36,415 bases of DNA from Clostridium sp. 1001270J_160509_D11 (GCF_015667935.1 NZ_JADPET010000009.1:1-36415), one strand, 5' to 3'; positions 17,283 through 28,087 are shown, counted from the first letter of the stretch. A program made the numbers and translations. The notes: a model not told the origin generated them from the letters alone.

Positions 17283-18424
17283 TTATTCACTCTCCCTGCC
17301 GAAAATGTTATTCCAGTGTATTTTTGTTTTTCAATAATTAAATTTCCATCACTAAGTAAATGTGCACATGGTTCAGCTACAGAATATACTCCTACATTCT
17401 TTTTGACCCATTCCGATTTTCCATATAGATGATCTATTTGTGATATTTCTTTTACGGTAAATGTTTCAAAAGGCACATTTAAATAGTTTGCTAAATCTAT
17501 AATTGCTTTTTCATCTTTTTTTATTTCTATACTACCTATTTTCTTTATAGAATTTATATCTATATTGTTAATTCTTGAAAACTCATGTAGCGATTCTTTC
17601 ATATGTTGGCTATCAGTATTTTTCTTACATCCAACTCCTAATACAATGTCTTTTGGAACTAATTTTATTATTTTGTCGCTTTTGAAATCTAGTTTTTGCT
17701 TATTAGTTACTACGACTATTGTCTCTATATTTTCTAAATCTTTATTATTGTTGTTATGGATATTTAACATATCTTCATATGTTAAAAGTGTAAAACCTCT
17801 TGTATCTATGTGATAGTCTCCATCTATAAATAAACCTACGGGCTTGTTGTTAACTATCATAGAATTCACCTTCAATACATTATCTCTGAAGTTTTCTATA
17901 TATCCATTTATACTTTTTGCTATCATATCTAATGAAGATTTATTGTTTATATCTGTTGCAGTTGTTATAACTGGATTTGCATTTATTAAATGGCTTATAT
18001 ATAAAGTCATTTCATTTGCTCCTCCCATATGTCCACTCAATAAACTTATCACATTAGTCCCTTTTTCATCAGTCACTAATATTGCTGGGTCTTTAAATTT
18101 GCTTTGTATTAATGGAGCGATTGTCCTCACTACTATTCCAGTAGCCATAATAAATATAATATATCTATATTTGTTAAATATCGTAGGTATAAAGTTGCTT
18201 AATTTTTCTTTTATCCTAACTATATTTTCAATACTTTTATATTGAGTATTTATTTTAGCATTATCATCGTTACTTATGTTACAAACCTCTTGTAACTCTG
18301 TAGATTTTTCTCTTTTTACAAAATAAATATCACCTTCATGTAATTTATTTTGCATTTCTAATGCTAACTTTTTTCCATTCTCAGTAATACATATAATAGC
18401 AATTTTATTATTTTCTGTATTCAT
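17279..18424 (-). CDS. cbiG: Cobalt-precorrin-5A hydrolase
   Basis: Opens the delta-lactone of cobalt-precorrin-5A and releases the two-carbon fragment as acetaldehyde, an anaerobic-pathway step. 381 residues from the ATG at 18424; the upstream ATG at 18442 lies before the AAGGA ribosome site and is less likely. The central part has [13 protein letters not shown] and the conserved [13 protein letters not shown] (about 127-140). A C-terminal domain begins around residue 250 with [12 protein letters not shown], the CbiG C-terminal signature. Its 5' end lies inside the cbiF 3' end (17 bases) and its stop overlaps cbiH. Confidence 0.94.
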   Translation of the reverse strand: MNTENNKIAIICITENGKKLALEMQNKLHEGDIYFVKREKSTELQEVCNISNDDNAKINTQYKSIENIVRIKEKLSNFIPTIFNKYRYIIFIMATGIVVRTIAPLIQSKFKDPAILVTDEKGTNVISLLSGHMGGANEMTLYISHLINANPVITTATDINNKSSLDMIAKSINGYIENFRDNVLKVNSMIVNNKPVGLFIDGDYHIDTRGFTLLTYEDMLNIHNNNNKDLENIETIVVVTNKQKLDFKSDKIIKLVPKDIVLGVGCKKNTDSQHMKESLHEFSRINNIDINSIKKIGSIEIKKDEKAIIDLANYLNVPFETFTVKEISQIDHLYGKSEWVKKNVGVYSVAEPCAHLLSDGNLIIEKQKYTGITFSAGRVNK

Positions 18425-19172
18425 GTTTGAAGTCCTTATCATATAATTTTGAATTATTATATGTAGTACCTAAGAATTCCCCTACCATTATTAATGCTGT
18501 TTTCTTTATGTCGTTTTCTTTTACTTTAGCTGCTATATCTTCTAAAGTCCCTTTTACTACTTTTTCATCTGGCCAAGTAGCTTTATATACTACTGCTATT
18601 GGAGTAGTTTTTGGATATCCACCAGCTATTAATTTTTCTACTACTTTTTCAATTTCTTGAACAGATAAGAATATTACCATTGAAGTTTGGTGTTTAGCAA
18701 AAGATTCTATAGATTCTTTTGGTGGAACTGGAGTTCTTCCTTCCATTCTAGTTATAACAACACTTTGAGATACTTCTGGAACTGTATATTCAACTCCTAG
18801 TGCTGATGATGCACCTAAGAATGAACTTACACCTGGTGTGCAGTCATAATCTATATTTAATTTTGCTAAATCTTCAACTTGTTCTCTTATTGAACCATAT
18901 ATAGAGAAATCTCCTGTTTGTAATCTTACAACTGATTTTCCTTCTCTAATTCCTCTTTCCATAACTTCTATGATTTCTTGTAAATTCATATATGCACTAT
19001 CATGTATTTCACAACTTTCTTTACAATATTCAAGAAGTGCTGGGTTTACTAATGAACCTGCGTATATTACAACATCAGCATTACTTAGTAATTTATATCC
19101 TTTTAATGTTATTAATTCTTTATCCCCAGGACCTGCCCCTACAAAATGTACTTTATTAATGTTAGTATTCAT
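18408..19172 (-). CDS. cbiF: Cobalt-precorrin-4 C11-methyltransferase
   Basis: SAM-dependent C11 methylation of cobalt-precorrin-4. 254 residues. Signatures: [18 protein letters not shown] (8-25), [13 protein letters not shown] (35-47), [17 protein letters not shown] (82-98) and [16 protein letters not shown]. The AGSLVNP and GDFSIYGSI motifs are specific to CbiF/CobM. The start lies within the last 11 bases of cbiT and the 3' end overlaps cbiG by 17 bases. Confidence 0.95.
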   Translation of the reverse strand: MNTNINKVHFVGAGPGDKELITLKGYKLLSNADVVIYAGSLVNPALLEYCKESCEIHDSAYMNLQEIIEVMERGIREGKSVVRLQTGDFSIYGSIREQVEDLAKLNIDYDCTPGVSSFLGASSALGVEYTVPEVSQSVVITRMEGRTPVPPKESIESFAKHQTSMVIFLSVQEIEKVVEKLIAGGYPKTTPIAVVYKATWPDEKVVKGTLEDIAAKVKENDIKKTALIMVGEFLGTTYNNSKLYDKDFKHEYRK

Positions 19173-19743
19173 TATCTTCTTCTACTCCTTTTTCGCATGA
19201 AATTATATATATTGGATTGTGAGGTTTAAAATATTCCCCTGTTCCTAACTTTTCAAGTTTTGCAACATTTAAAACTGTAACATCAATATTTTTAAACCCT
19301 TTTTCTTTTACTAATCTCAACATTTCATAAAATGTATCTATTATTATAAAGTTTGCTACAAGTCTTCCTCCATCAACTAGTAAGTCTTTAGACCAATCTA
19401 TAATTTCTTCTAATTTTTTACCAGTTCCACCAAGGAAAATTGCATCTGCTTTTATATCTTTATCTAATTCTACAGGTGCATAAGCTTTTATTATTTCTAC
19501 ATTATCTAAATTGAACTTTTCTTTATTTTGTTTTACTAAATCAATTGCATCATCATTACGTTCAATAGCTATAACTTTTAAATTTGGATAGCTATATCCT
19601 GCTTCAATTGATACACTTCCTGTTCCTGCACCTACATCAATAAAAGTTTTTGCATTTAATAACTCTAGTTTATTTAGAGAAATAGCTCTAACTTCTTCTT
19701 TTGTTATAGGAACTTTTCCTGTTATAAAATCTTTATTCTTCAT
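19162..19743 (-). CDS. cbiT: Cobalt-precorrin-6B C15-methyltransferase (decarboxylating)
   Basis: Methylates C15 and decarboxylates the acetate side chain at C12. 193 residues. It has a class I SAM-methyltransferase fold: [16 protein letters not shown] (34-49) is motif I, and [12 protein letters not shown] follows in the acidic strand. [14 protein letters not shown] is the CbiT-specific segment. It is separate from cbiE, whereas aerobic CobL is a fusion of the two. The 5' and 3' ends overlap cbiE and cbiF by 11 bases each, which suggests coupled translation. Confidence 0.95.
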   Translation of the reverse strand: MKNKDFITGKVPITKEEVRAISLNKLELLNAKTFIDVGAGTGSVSIEAGYSYPNLKVIAIERNDDAIDLVKQNKEKFNLDNVEIIKAYAPVELDKDIKADAIFLGGTGKKLEEIIDWSKDLLVDGGRLVANFIIIDTFYEMLRLVKEKGFKNIDVTVLNVAKLEKLGTGEYFKPHNPIYIISCEKGVEEDNEY

Positions 19744-20341
19744 CTAATATCACCACTACATTCATATCAAATTTATCAACTGCTAATATAGCTTCTGGTT
19801 TTCCTATTGTTATCTTCTCATTTTCATAAGATAGATTTTCTCCTACAACAACAGTTTTTTTCAGATTTCTTTTTTGTATTTCTCTACTTATCTCATGTGG
19901 TCCAATTTTACTATCAGTAACCATACATACCTTTTTATGAGAAAGTATATAATCAAAATCTGGCACTTTCCCATGACTACTTGTAATATAAACATCATTC
20001 ATATCTACAAATATTCTTGAGAATATGTATTGAAGGGAGCTTATCCCTGAAACTATATTTAGATGTTTGTGTTCTATGTTATTTGAAAGGTATTTTCCAA
20101 TCCCATATATAGATGGATCTCCAGATGCTATAACAGAAATATTTTTATCTAAGTTATTTTGTATATATTCTAGAATTTCTTTTAGATTAGTAGATAAAAC
20201 TACCTTTTCACCTTTAAAATCTTTTATTGATTCTAGATTTCTTCTTCCACCAATCACTACATCTGATGAGTAAATAATTTTCTCACCCAATTTAGTAATA
20301 TAACCTGTGTTACCAGGACCCAAACCTATAATATTTATCAT
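19733..20341 (-). CDS. cbiE: Cobalt-precorrin-7 C5-methyltransferase
   Basis: SAM-dependent methylation at C5, acting with CbiT. 202 residues, the length of stand-alone CbiE. INIIGLGPGNTGYITKLG (2-19), VVIGGRRNLE (28-37) and VIASGDPSIYGIGKYL (70-85) are the tetrapyrrole methylase motifs with CbiE character (GGRR). Starts in ATGA overlap with cbiD and ends inside cbiT. Confidence 0.94.
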   Translation of the reverse strand: MINIIGLGPGNTGYITKLGEKIIYSSDVVIGGRRNLESIKDFKGEKVVLSTNLKEILEYIQNNLDKNISVIASGDPSIYGIGKYLSNNIEHKHLNIVSGISSLQYIFSRIFVDMNDVYITSSHGKVPDFDYILSHKKVCMVTDSKIGPHEISREIQKRNLKKTVVVGENLSYENEKITIGKPEAILAVDKFDMNVVVILDEE

Positions 20342-21489
20342 TTGAATACCTCCACTATAGACTCTGCATTATCAGATTTTGCTATATATGATTTGTCCAT
20401 TCTAAACATATACACACCTACTTCTATATCATCATCACCTAAATGTTGTTTTACTCTATCTCTGCATTTATTACATAAGACTTCATAAACACCTGTATAT
20501 TCACTATCATCTATTATTTCTACTGCACCCTCAGCTGTCACACATTTATCTATTTCTTGTAAAAATTCTAGTGGCGCTCCCATAAGTGCCAAGTTAGCAA
20601 TCATAATTTCATTTCTAGCATCAGCGACTTTGCTATGCGTGTGGAATATGCCGGCAGCTATCTTTATAAATTTACCAATATGTCCTGCCATAAGTATTTT
20701 TTTATATCCCATACGCTTGGCTTCCATAAGCATATAGCCTACAAAATTACTCATTCTAACTACATATTTTTCATCCAAACCAAGTTCATTTTTTATAAAC
20801 TCTTCACCGTGGTTTCCTGGGACTAAGATGATTTGGTCAATTCCTTGTGCTCTTTTCATTTCAAGCTCAATAGATAATGATTTTTTCCATCCTTCATCAC
20901 TCATAGGTTCTACTATTCCAGAAGTACCTAAGATAGATATTCCTCCAACTATACCAAGTCTAGGATTAAATGTTTTTTTAGCAATTTCAACACCTTCTGG
21001 CGCAGATATAGTAATTTTTAGTGTTTTTGATTTATCTATATATGTGTTTAAATCTGTTCCTAATACTTTGTGGATTTCGGTTTTAATCATATTCATTGGA
21101 ACTGGATTGATTGCAGATTTTCCAACCTCTACTTTCAGTCCTTTTTTTGTTACTGTTCCTACTCCTATGCCACCTGTTACATAAATATCTTCTTCCTCAT
21201 TAATTCTATCAATTATTTCTGCTTTTGCAAAAATGTCCATTTTATGAGTTGCATCGATATCATCTCCACCATCTTTTTGAATAGAACAAATCGCATATTT
21301 TTTATTTATTTCTATATTTTCAGGCTTTAAAGTAAGATAAATTCCCTTGGGCGTATCTATATTAACTGACTCCAGTTTTTTTTGAGTAATTAACATATAT
21401 GTTGCTGCTTTAGAGGCTGCTGCTGCACAAGATCCTGTAGTATATCCTCTTCTATATTTTTTGCCGTCTATATATACATACTCTTCCAT
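20338..21489 (-). CDS. cbiD: Cobalt-precorrin-5B C1-methyltransferase
   Basis: C1 methylation of cobalt-precorrin-5B, specific to the anaerobic pathway. CbiD is unrelated to the other methylases in the operon. 383 residues. The diagnostic N-terminus RRGYTTGSCAAAASKAA (13-29) is intact, as are GGDDIDATHKMDIFAKA and the central VEPMSDEGWKKSL. A CbiD here in place of CobF marks the cobalt-early route. Its ATG comes eight bases after cbiC, with GTAGAGTT as a weak ribosome site, and it overlaps cbiE by four bases. Confidence 0.95.
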   Translation of the reverse strand: MEEYVYIDGKKYRRGYTTGSCAAAASKAATYMLITQKKLESVNIDTPKGIYLTLKPENIEINKKYAICSIQKDGGDDIDATHKMDIFAKAEIIDRINEEEDIYVTGGIGVGTVTKKGLKVEVGKSAINPVPMNMIKTEIHKVLGTDLNTYIDKSKTLKITISAPEGVEIAKKTFNPRLGIVGGISILGTSGIVEPMSDEGWKKSLSIELEMKRAQGIDQIILVPGNHGEEFIKNELGLDEKYVVRMSNFVGYMLMEAKRMGYKKILMAGHIGKFIKIAAGIFHTHSKVADARNEIMIANLALMGAPLEFLQEIDKCVTAEGAVEIIDDSEYTGVYEVLCNKCRDRVKQHLGDDDIEVGVYMFRMDKSYIAKSDNAESIVEVFK

Positions 21490-21497
21490 AACTCTAC

Positions 21498-22127
21498 CTA
21501 CATTGCATATAGTATTGCATTAACTATCGCAGCAGCTATATTGCTACCACCTTTTCTACCTTGTGCCACTATATGAGGTATTTCTGTTTGTTCTAATTCA
21601 TATTTTGACTCAGCAGCACCAACAAATCCAACTGGTACACCTACTACTGCATCTACATTACAACCTGATTTTTGCATTTCCATAACTTTATATAAAGCTG
21701 TTGGGGCATTTCCAAGAACAAATATCTTTCTTCCTGTATCTTGCATAGCTAATTCAACTGCTGCCATAGAACGAGTTATACCTTTTTCTTTTGCTAGCTC
21801 TCTTGTTTTTTCATCTGCAACTAAACATTTATACTCACATCCTAGTGCATTTAATCTAGTTTTATTGATTCCACTTAAAGCCATATTTGTATCTGTGTAT
21901 ATTGTGCATTTATTATTTAATGCATCTATTATATTTTCTACAGCAGTTTCTGATATTTTTAATATGTCTAAGTATTCAAAATCTGCACTTGTGTGTATGC
22001 AACGTTTTATAATTTTTTCTTCTATTTCATTTTTAAATTTATATCCTGGTCTTATATCATCGATTATCCCTTGAATTATTTCAAAACTTCTTACTTCTAT
22101 CATTTTTGGGTCTTTAATATATTCCAT
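21498..22127 (-). CDS. cbiC: Cobalt-precorrin-8 methylmutase
   Basis: Moves the methyl group from C11 to C12, giving cobyrinate. 209 residues. The catalytic histidine is His45 in RCIHTSADFEY; the C-terminal GRKGGSNIAAAIVNAI and GVPVGFVGAAESK are conserved CobH/CbiC segments. A GGAGG site seven bases before the ATG confirms this start even though it lies 28 bases inside the 3' end of the kinase gene upstream. Confidence 0.95.
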   Translation of the reverse strand: MEYIKDPKMIEVRSFEIIQGIIDDIRPGYKFKNEIEEKIIKRCIHTSADFEYLDILKISETAVENIIDALNNKCTIYTDTNMALSGINKTRLNALGCEYKCLVADEKTRELAKEKGITRSMAAVELAMQDTGRKIFVLGNAPTALYKVMEMQKSGCNVDAVVGVPVGFVGAAESKYELEQTEIPHIVAQGRKGGSNIAAAIVNAILYAM

Positions 22128-23002
22128 TCTTCTTCCTCCCTGGATTGTCCATCAATAATGTCTGATGTATATATTTTTTTATAGTGTCGAGATATTTCAC
22201 TATCTCTTAAATATTGTATTATTCTTTTATCATCCATTTCTTTATACATTAGAACTCCAATAACAGTTCCGCTATGGGCAATATTTACCCCATAACACCC
22301 AAATTTATCAGAAATTTCTATAATCTCTTTTAAAAATGGTTTTTTGTGTATATTTTCATTTGCCAAACCACTATATGTGCATGCTCTTCCAATTAAATTA
22401 AGATCGTTTTTTAATAGACCTTCATCTAATAAATCAAAAGATGTTTTTATTATTTCTTTATTTTGCATCTTATAAGATTTGTAATCTGGCATAGTTCTAA
22501 TTAGTTTTGTATTTAAAATATCATCAGGCTCTAATATAACTACCTTTGTATCATTTATTCCACCTAGATATTTTTTTACATCTGCTGTAAGTGGATTAAA
22601 TATACTATGTTGATTGAGTAGTAGAGAATCAGTCGCTTCTATTTTTACGGCTAATTTGGAGATTTCCTCTCCGGTTAAGGTTTTATTCAACATAGATAAT
22701 GTAGCTTTTATTGTAGCTCCAATATCAGCGGTAGAACTAGCCATTCCCTTTCCAATAGGTATCTGACTTTTTATATTGAGCGATATATTTTTTGTATCTT
22801 CTATAGGTATATTAAATTTTTCAAAGACAAGCTCCATAGCTCGCCTTGATTTACTAGGGCCTTTGTTGATTATGTCTTTGCTTTCTTCTAAAGTTGCCAC
22901 TGAAAATAAATTAATTGCATATGATGATAAATATTCTTCATTGTCTAAAATACCTTGTACAAATTCTCCACAAGATGCTGGACATACTCCATAAAACTTC
23001 AT
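22100..23002 (-). CDS. pduX: GHMP-family kinase, probable L-threonine kinase (PduX-like)
   Basis: Predicted to phosphorylate L-threonine to O-phospho-L-threonine, the substrate CobD decarboxylates to aminopropanol phosphate for the nucleotide loop. 300 residues. The opening VCPASCGEFVQG (6-17) is the PduX-type first motif, and IPIGKGMASSTADIGA (81-96) is the GHMP ATP-binding loop. A third GHMP-like glycine segment reads GVNIAHSGTVIGV near the C-terminus. It sits directly downstream of cobD, which supports this role. There are no pdu microcompartment genes here. It overlaps cbiC by 28 bases. Another small-molecule GHMP kinase is possible but less likely in this setting. Confidence 0.8.
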   Translation of the reverse strand: MKFYGVCPASCGEFVQGILDNEEYLSSYAINLFSVATLEESKDIINKGPSKSRRAMELVFEKFNIPIEDTKNISLNIKSQIPIGKGMASSTADIGATIKATLSMLNKTLTGEEISKLAVKIEATDSLLLNQHSIFNPLTADVKKYLGGINDTKVVILEPDDILNTKLIRTMPDYKSYKMQNKEIIKTSFDLLDEGLLKNDLNLIGRACTYSGLANENIHKKPFLKEIIEISDKFGCYGVNIAHSGTVIGVLMYKEMDDKRIIQYLRDSEISRHYKKIYTSDIIDGQSREEEEWNILKTQK

Positions 23003-23006
23003 ATTA

Positions 23007-24074
23007 TTATCCTAATATTTTGTTTAATGATTCGATTAAGATTTTATTATCTTTGTGACTTTTTATTGCCACTCTAACATAATTTTTATCTAATCCAATA
23101 AAGTTTGAGGCATCTCTTATAAGAATATTGTATTTTTCAAAAAGCTCTAATTTTAATAAATTAGCTTCGTAATCTCTTAATTTTATAAGAATGAAGTTTG
23201 TATCTGTATCATAAACTTTTAATCGAGATATTTTTCTCAATTCTTCTAACATAAACTTTCTTTCGCTTATATAATAATCTTTGCTGTTTTTTATATATTC
23301 TTTATCTTTAAATAAATAATTAGATAAATTTTCAGCAAAAGAATTTATAGTCCAAGGTTCTTTGTAGTGATATATAGTTTCTATTATTTCTTCATTGCTA
23401 GTTACGCCATATCCTAATCTAAGTCCTGGCATCCCAAAGAATTTAGTTACTGCTTTTAATATAAATAGGTTTTTTGTTTCTTTTACTCTATTTACTAAGC
23501 TATATTGTTCTTCATTTTCTACAAATTCCATAAAAGTTTCATCTACAATTAAAAGTTTATTATTTTCAATCATCAAATCTAATAATCTATTTAAATCTTT
23601 AACTTTTCCATTTGGATTATTAGGATTACAAACAAACAAACTATCAAATTTTTCTATATTTTGTTGTATTTCATCTAAATCAATGCTAAAGTTATCTTCC
23701 TCTTTTAAATGAAAGTTTATTACTTCTAAATCATTTAATTTAGCCCCTCTACCATACTCTGAAAAAGTAGGGTTTAATATTGCTATTCTCTTTTTTATAC
23801 TTTTCATAAGAAGATATATAATTTCTGTTGCTCCATTACCTGGAATTATATTTTTACTATCTATATTTATATAATCAGAAATGTTTTCTCTTAAATTTGT
23901 ATAGTTTATATCTGGATAGCTTCTACTTTTTTCTAACCCTTCCAAAACATATTTTCCTAGATTGGAAATTATATGTGGATTTACATTTGAACTAAAATCA
24001 ATTATATTTTCTTCGTTTTTTCCAAACTGTTTAGCCATATTATTGACATTAGCCCCATGGCCTAAATCCTTCAT
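23007..24074 (-). CDS. cobD: L-threonine-O-3-phosphate decarboxylase
   Basis: PLP enzyme giving (R)-1-amino-2-propanol O-2-phosphate, the linker between corrin ring and nucleotide loop. Related to histidinol-phosphate aminotransferases. 355 residues from the ATG at 24074, which has AAGGAGG six bases upstream. The frame extends to 24095, but that start lies before the ribosome site. HGAN near the N-terminus and IDFSSNVNP are typical of CobD. VCNPNNPNGK and the Schiff-base lysine Lys211 (AVTKFFGMPGLRLGYG) are present. It lies between cbiB, which uses its product, and the pduX-like kinase, which makes its substrate. Confidence 0.93.
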   Translation of the reverse strand: MKDLGHGANVNNMAKQFGKNEENIIDFSSNVNPHIISNLGKYVLEGLEKSRSYPDINYTNLRENISDYINIDSKNIIPGNGATEIIYLLMKSIKKRIAILNPTFSEYGRGAKLNDLEVINFHLKEEDNFSIDLDEIQQNIEKFDSLFVCNPNNPNGKVKDLNRLLDLMIENNKLLIVDETFMEFVENEEQYSLVNRVKETKNLFILKAVTKFFGMPGLRLGYGVTSNEEIIETIYHYKEPWTINSFAENLSNYLFKDKEYIKNSKDYYISERKFMLEELRKISRLKVYDTDTNFILIKLRDYEANLLKLELFEKYNILIRDASNFIGLDKNYVRVAIKSHKDNKILIESLNKILG

Positions 24075-24098
24075 ATGTATCCTCCTTATAATCATTAA

Positions 24099-25088
24099 TT
24101 ACATGAAAATACAATATATTATCACGTAAAATAATGTGAATACTAGCATAGAAGTTAAAGAAGTTGCGTATAAAATTTTGTTTGTTCTTGCTATATCTTG
24201 AACTTCTATTTCTCTAGTTTTATCTCCAATAGTCGGCTTATATACTGTTTCTCCAAAATAAACATTTGTACCACCTAATTGGATTCCTAATGCACCTGCA
24301 ACTGCACCTTCTGAAAATGCACAGTTTGGGCTTTTATGATTTTTTCTATCTCTTATTGCTATTTTGAAACAATTTTTATAATCATTTCTCAAGAAAAAGT
24401 TTCCTATTGTAAATAATATAACTGATATTCTCGATGGAATATAATTAGCTATATCATCAATTTTTGCCGAAGCAAAACCAATATGAAGATATTTTTCATT
24501 TTTATATCCTACTGTTGAATCTAAAGTATTAATTGCTTTATAAGTCATTGCAAGTGGGGCTGCAAGTGATATTCCACCAACAGTTAATCCTGCACCAATA
24601 AAAGCATAAACTAACGGTGAAATTAAACCATCAACAGTATTTTCTGCAACTGTCTCTACTGTTGCTCTTATTATTTCTTTTTCACTTAAATTTTCAGTAT
24701 CTCTACCTACTATATAAGATAGTTGAATCCTTGATTTTTCTATATTTCCTGTCTTTAATACTTCATAGATCTTTTTTGCTTCATCTTTTAAGCATTTTGT
24801 AGCTAATGTTGTATAAATCACAACTGAATTAATTATAACATAAATTACCATGTTAAAACTTACCAGTTTAATAATTATGTAAGTTATTAAAAAAGTTATT
24901 CCTACAGTTATAAACCATAGAAAAAATCCACCTATTTTTAATCCTTTATCACTTTTTGCTACTTTTCTTATAAAGTTTTCTACGACCTTTATTAATTTTC
25001 CTATATATTTAACTGGATGAGGAAATGAATAAGGGTCACCTACAATCAAGTCAGTAATATATCCTAAATATAATGATAGTATATTCAT
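24099..25088 (-). CDS. cbiB: Adenosylcobinamide-phosphate synthase
   Basis: Integral membrane enzyme that joins aminopropanol phosphate to adenosylcobyric acid. 329 residues, several hydrophobic segments (for example about 52-95 and 155-185). The N-terminal LIVGDPYSFPHPVKYIGKLI (15-34) and EKEIIRATVETVAENTVDG with PLVYAFIGAG are the CbiB signatures. SPNCAFSEGAVAGALGIQLGG is conserved near the C-terminus. Starts immediately after cbiA, with AAGGA inside the cbiA end. Cytoplasmic-membrane location. Confidence 0.95.
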   Translation of the reverse strand: MNILSLYLGYITDLIVGDPYSFPHPVKYIGKLIKVVENFIRKVAKSDKGLKIGGFFLWFITVGITFLITYIIIKLVSFNMVIYVIINSVVIYTTLATKCLKDEAKKIYEVLKTGNIEKSRIQLSYIVGRDTENLSEKEIIRATVETVAENTVDGLISPLVYAFIGAGLTVGGISLAAPLAMTYKAINTLDSTVGYKNEKYLHIGFASAKIDDIANYIPSRISVILFTIGNFFLRNDYKNCFKIAIRDRKNHKSPNCAFSEGAVAGALGIQLGGTNVYFGETVYKPTIGDKTREIEVQDIARTNKILYATSLTSMLVFTLFYVIIYCIFM

Positions 25089-25089
25089 C

Positions 25090-26454
25090 TTATTTATTTC
25101 CTTTTTCTAAAAAGTTTGCTATACAATCTAAGTTGTTATAAAAATGAGTATGTAAATAAGTTGCTAAGGTATTTCCACTACTATACCCTCCATCCCATCT
25201 ATCTATGACTACTCCATTTCTTTCTTTTGTCATTTCGTATGCACAAGGCTCCTCACTATCAAATATTGAATGATGGAACTCATGCCCTTTTATTACTTGT
25301 CCCTTTTTAGCTAAAACAGTATCTTCTTTTGCTTTACCATTACAATATCCAAATCGTTTCAATGATGATGTCATTTTGCTCGTTCCTTTAAATATGCCGA
25401 CCATATCGAACAACTCTTTATTTTGATTTTCTAGTTTTTCGCCTAAATACATAAGACCGCCACATTCTGCATATATAGGTATATTATTTTTATGAGCATC
25501 TAATATTGATTCTCTCATTGATTTATTGTCATGTAATTCTTTTGAGAATATTTCTGGGAAACCTCCTCCTATATAAATATAATCAGCTTTTGGAACTTTC
25601 TCATCATGCATCGGACTAAAATATTTTATTTCTAATCCTAGCTTCTCTAATAATTCTATATTTTCTCTATAGTAGAAATTAAATGCTTTATCAAATGCTA
25701 TAGCTATAGATTTATTTTCTACTTTATGTTCTTTTATAAATTTATCTAAATCAAAATTGCTATCTATGTCTTGTGTTTCTGATATTTCTAATATTCTATC
25801 AATATCTATATATTTTTCGATTTCATCTGCTAAGTTATCAAATTTTTGCTTTAAAGAGTCCATTTCTACACTTGGGACAAGACCTAAATGTCTAGACTCT
25901 AGTGAAAATTCTTTATTTGGTGGAAAATATCCTAAAACTTCTATGCCTGTGTATTTTTCGATAGCACTTTTTAAAGTATTGTAATGACTTTCACTTTTTA
26001 CATTATTAGTTATAACACCTTTTATATTTACATCAGTATCTAGCATTTTATATCCTAAAACCATAGCTGCAGAAGATGCGGCCATAGCTTTTGCATTTAT
26101 GACTAATATAACTGGTGCTTTTAACATTTTTGATGTATATGAACTTGTGCAATCATTTAAATCTATTCCATATCCATCATATAATCCCATTACGCCTTCT
26201 ACTACTGCTATATCAGCATCTTTAGATGCTTCTTTTACTATATACTTTATTTTTTCATCTTCAAGCATATAGGAATCTAAATTTCTAGAATATCTTCCTG
26301 TTATAAAAGTATGATAAGAAGGATCTATATAATCTGGTCCAACTTTAAATGGTTGTACCTGTAGTTTTCTTTTTGTAAGTGCTTGCATTATACCTAATGA
26401 AATAGTTGTCTTTCCGACACCACTATTTGTCCCTGCAATTAATATTTTCTTCAT
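25090..26454 (-). CDS. cbiA: Cobyrinate a,c-diamide synthase
   Basis: ATP- and glutamine-dependent amidation of the a and c carboxylates of cobyrinate. About 454 residues. An N-terminal dethiobiotin-synthetase-like domain has the P-loop AGTNSGVGKTT (7-17). A C-terminal glutamine amidotransferase domain has its nucleophile at about Cys331 (YAECGGLMYLG), with the downstream GHEFHHS segment. The ATG at 26454 has AGGTGG five bases upstream. A GTG at 26463, directly after the cbiP stop, is in frame with AAAGGA six bases upstream and is a real alternative, adding three residues. It follows cbiP with no gap. Confidence 0.94.
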   Translation of the reverse strand: MKKILIAGTNSGVGKTTISLGIMQALTKRKLQVQPFKVGPDYIDPSYHTFITGRYSRNLDSYMLEDEKIKYIVKEASKDADIAVVEGVMGLYDGYGIDLNDCTSSYTSKMLKAPVILVINAKAMAASSAAMVLGYKMLDTDVNIKGVITNNVKSESHYNTLKSAIEKYTGIEVLGYFPPNKEFSLESRHLGLVPSVEMDSLKQKFDNLADEIEKYIDIDRILEISETQDIDSNFDLDKFIKEHKVENKSIAIAFDKAFNFYYRENIELLEKLGLEIKYFSPMHDEKVPKADYIYIGGGFPEIFSKELHDNKSMRESILDAHKNNIPIYAECGGLMYLGEKLENQNKELFDMVGIFKGTSKMTSSLKRFGYCNGKAKEDTVLAKKGQVIKGHEFHHSIFDSEEPCAYEMTKERNGVVIDRWDGGYSSGNTLATYLHTHFYNNLDCIANFLEKGNK

Positions 26455-26463
26455 CTCTACCAC

Positions 26464-28002
26464 CTATTGTCCTTTACTTTCTTCGTGCTCTTGCATTATT
26501 TGATATATTTTTTCTATATCAAGATGTTCTCTTAAGAAGTCTGCTAATCTGTCGTATTCTTTATCCTTAAATTCTTTAAATGATTTAACTTTACTGTCTA
26601 TTTTATCTAGACCTTTCATTTCTCTTATGTTGTTTAATATAGTTCTAGTAAAATCTATATCATCAAATATTCCATGAAGATATGTTCCGAAAACATTGCA
26701 CTCTGAGTTTACACTTCCTTCTGTGTAATTAACTTTTTCATCTAATTTTTGTGTAATTGTGCATAGATTTTTTATTTCATTACCTCTATTGGTAACGCCC
26801 ATATGTATTTCATATCCTTTAACTTTTTTACCTTCTAAATTATTTAAATATCCACTTAAATCTTTATCTATTATTGCCTTAACTTGAGTTGTTATCTTTT
26901 CTAGTTCAAAAGTTGTTTCAGTATCTAGAAGACCTATCCCTTCAACTTCCTCTAGATCACTTTCGACATGATATGGGTCTCTTAATTTTTTACCTAGCAT
27001 TTGATATCCACCACAAATACCTATAACTAATTTTCCTCTTCTATGTAATTCCTTTATTTGTTCTTCAAGACCATTATTTCTTAAAAACATTAAATCATCT
27101 ATTGTACTTTTAGTACCTGGAATAATTACTATATCAGGATTTCCTAGAGATTCTCCATAATCTACATATCTAATACTTACATCTTCTTGAGTTTCAAATA
27201 TATTAAAATCTGTAAAATTAGACATATGTGGCGTTCTAACAATTTCTATATGTATATCATTTCTCGCCATTTGCTTTTTAAATCTCGTAGTTACACTATC
27301 CTCATCTTCTATTTTTATATCACAATAAGGTACAACACCTAATACAGGTACATTTATTATTTCTTCTAACATTTTTACTCCGGAATCTAAAAGCTCTTTT
27401 CTACCTCTAAATTTATTTATTATTACCCCTTTTACTCTCTTTCTATCTTCTTCGCTTAATAAAAGCATTGTTCCAGCAAGTGATGCAAAAACGCCACCTC
27501 TATCAATATCACCAACTAATATTACTGGTGCATCTGCTATTCTTGCCATTCCCATATTGGAAATATCTCTTTCCATTAAGTTTATTTCTGCTGCACTTCC
27601 TGCACCTTCCATAACAACTATATTGTAGTTTTCTTCAAATTCTTTAAATATATCTCTCAATACATCCATTAACTCTAACTTATATTCATGGTATTGTAGA
27701 GAAGTCATATCTCCAACTACCTTTCCTCTTACTATAACTTGGCTTTTATTGTTGCCACATGGTTTAAGTAATATTGGGTTCATATCTGCTATTGGTTCTA
27801 ATCCACATGCTTCTGCTTGTGAAACTTGGGCCCTTCCCATCTCTAGTCCTTCCTTTGTTATAAATGAATTAAGGGCCATATTTTGAGATTTAAAAGGAAT
27901 TACAGTATATCCATCTTGTTTAAATATTCTACCTAAACCTGTAACTATTGTACTTTTCCCAACATTGGATGCAGTTCCTTGAAACATTATTTTCTTACTC
28001 AT
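26464..28002 (-). CDS. cbiP: Cobyric acid synthase (adenosylcobyrate synthase)
   Basis: Amidates the b, d, e and g carboxylates of adenosylcobyrinate a,c-diamide. 512 residues, normal for CbiP/CobQ. P-loop [14 protein letters not shown] at 7-20; [10 protein letters not shown] at 37-46 is family-specific. The class I glutamine amidotransferase domain has Cys330 ([10 protein letters not shown]) and GYEIHMG and YLHGIFDD further on. It is the first gene of the large operon, 86 bases after the riboswitch terminator, with an AGGGGAAGAGG ribosome region. As an early-pathway operon leader it is the direct riboswitch target. Confidence 0.96.
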   Translation of the reverse strand: MSKKIMFQGTASNVGKSTIVTGLGRIFKQDGYTVIPFKSQNMALNSFITKEGLEMGRAQVSQAEACGLEPIADMNPILLKPCGNNKSQVIVRGKVVGDMTSLQYHEYKLELMDVLRDIFKEFEENYNIVVMEGAGSAAEINLMERDISNMGMARIADAPVILVGDIDRGGVFASLAGTMLLLSEEDRKRVKGVIINKFRGRKELLDSGVKMLEEIINVPVLGVVPYCDIKIEDEDSVTTRFKKQMARNDIHIEIVRTPHMSNFTDFNIFETQEDVSIRYVDYGESLGNPDIVIIPGTKSTIDDLMFLRNNGLEEQIKELHRRGKLVIGICGGYQMLGKKLRDPYHVESDLEEVEGIGLLDTETTFELEKITTQVKAIIDKDLSGYLNNLEGKKVKGYEIHMGVTNRGNEIKNLCTITQKLDEKVNYTEGSVNSECNVFGTYLHGIFDDIDFTRTILNNIREMKGLDKIDSKVKSFKEFKDKEYDRLADFLREHLDIEKIYQIMQEHEESKGQ

Positions 28003-28087
28003 AGCCTCTTCCCCTTCTATTATTTGTAGCGCTATATATTAACTAAAATAAATCTATATTTATCGTATATATATTTAGAAAACTAAC

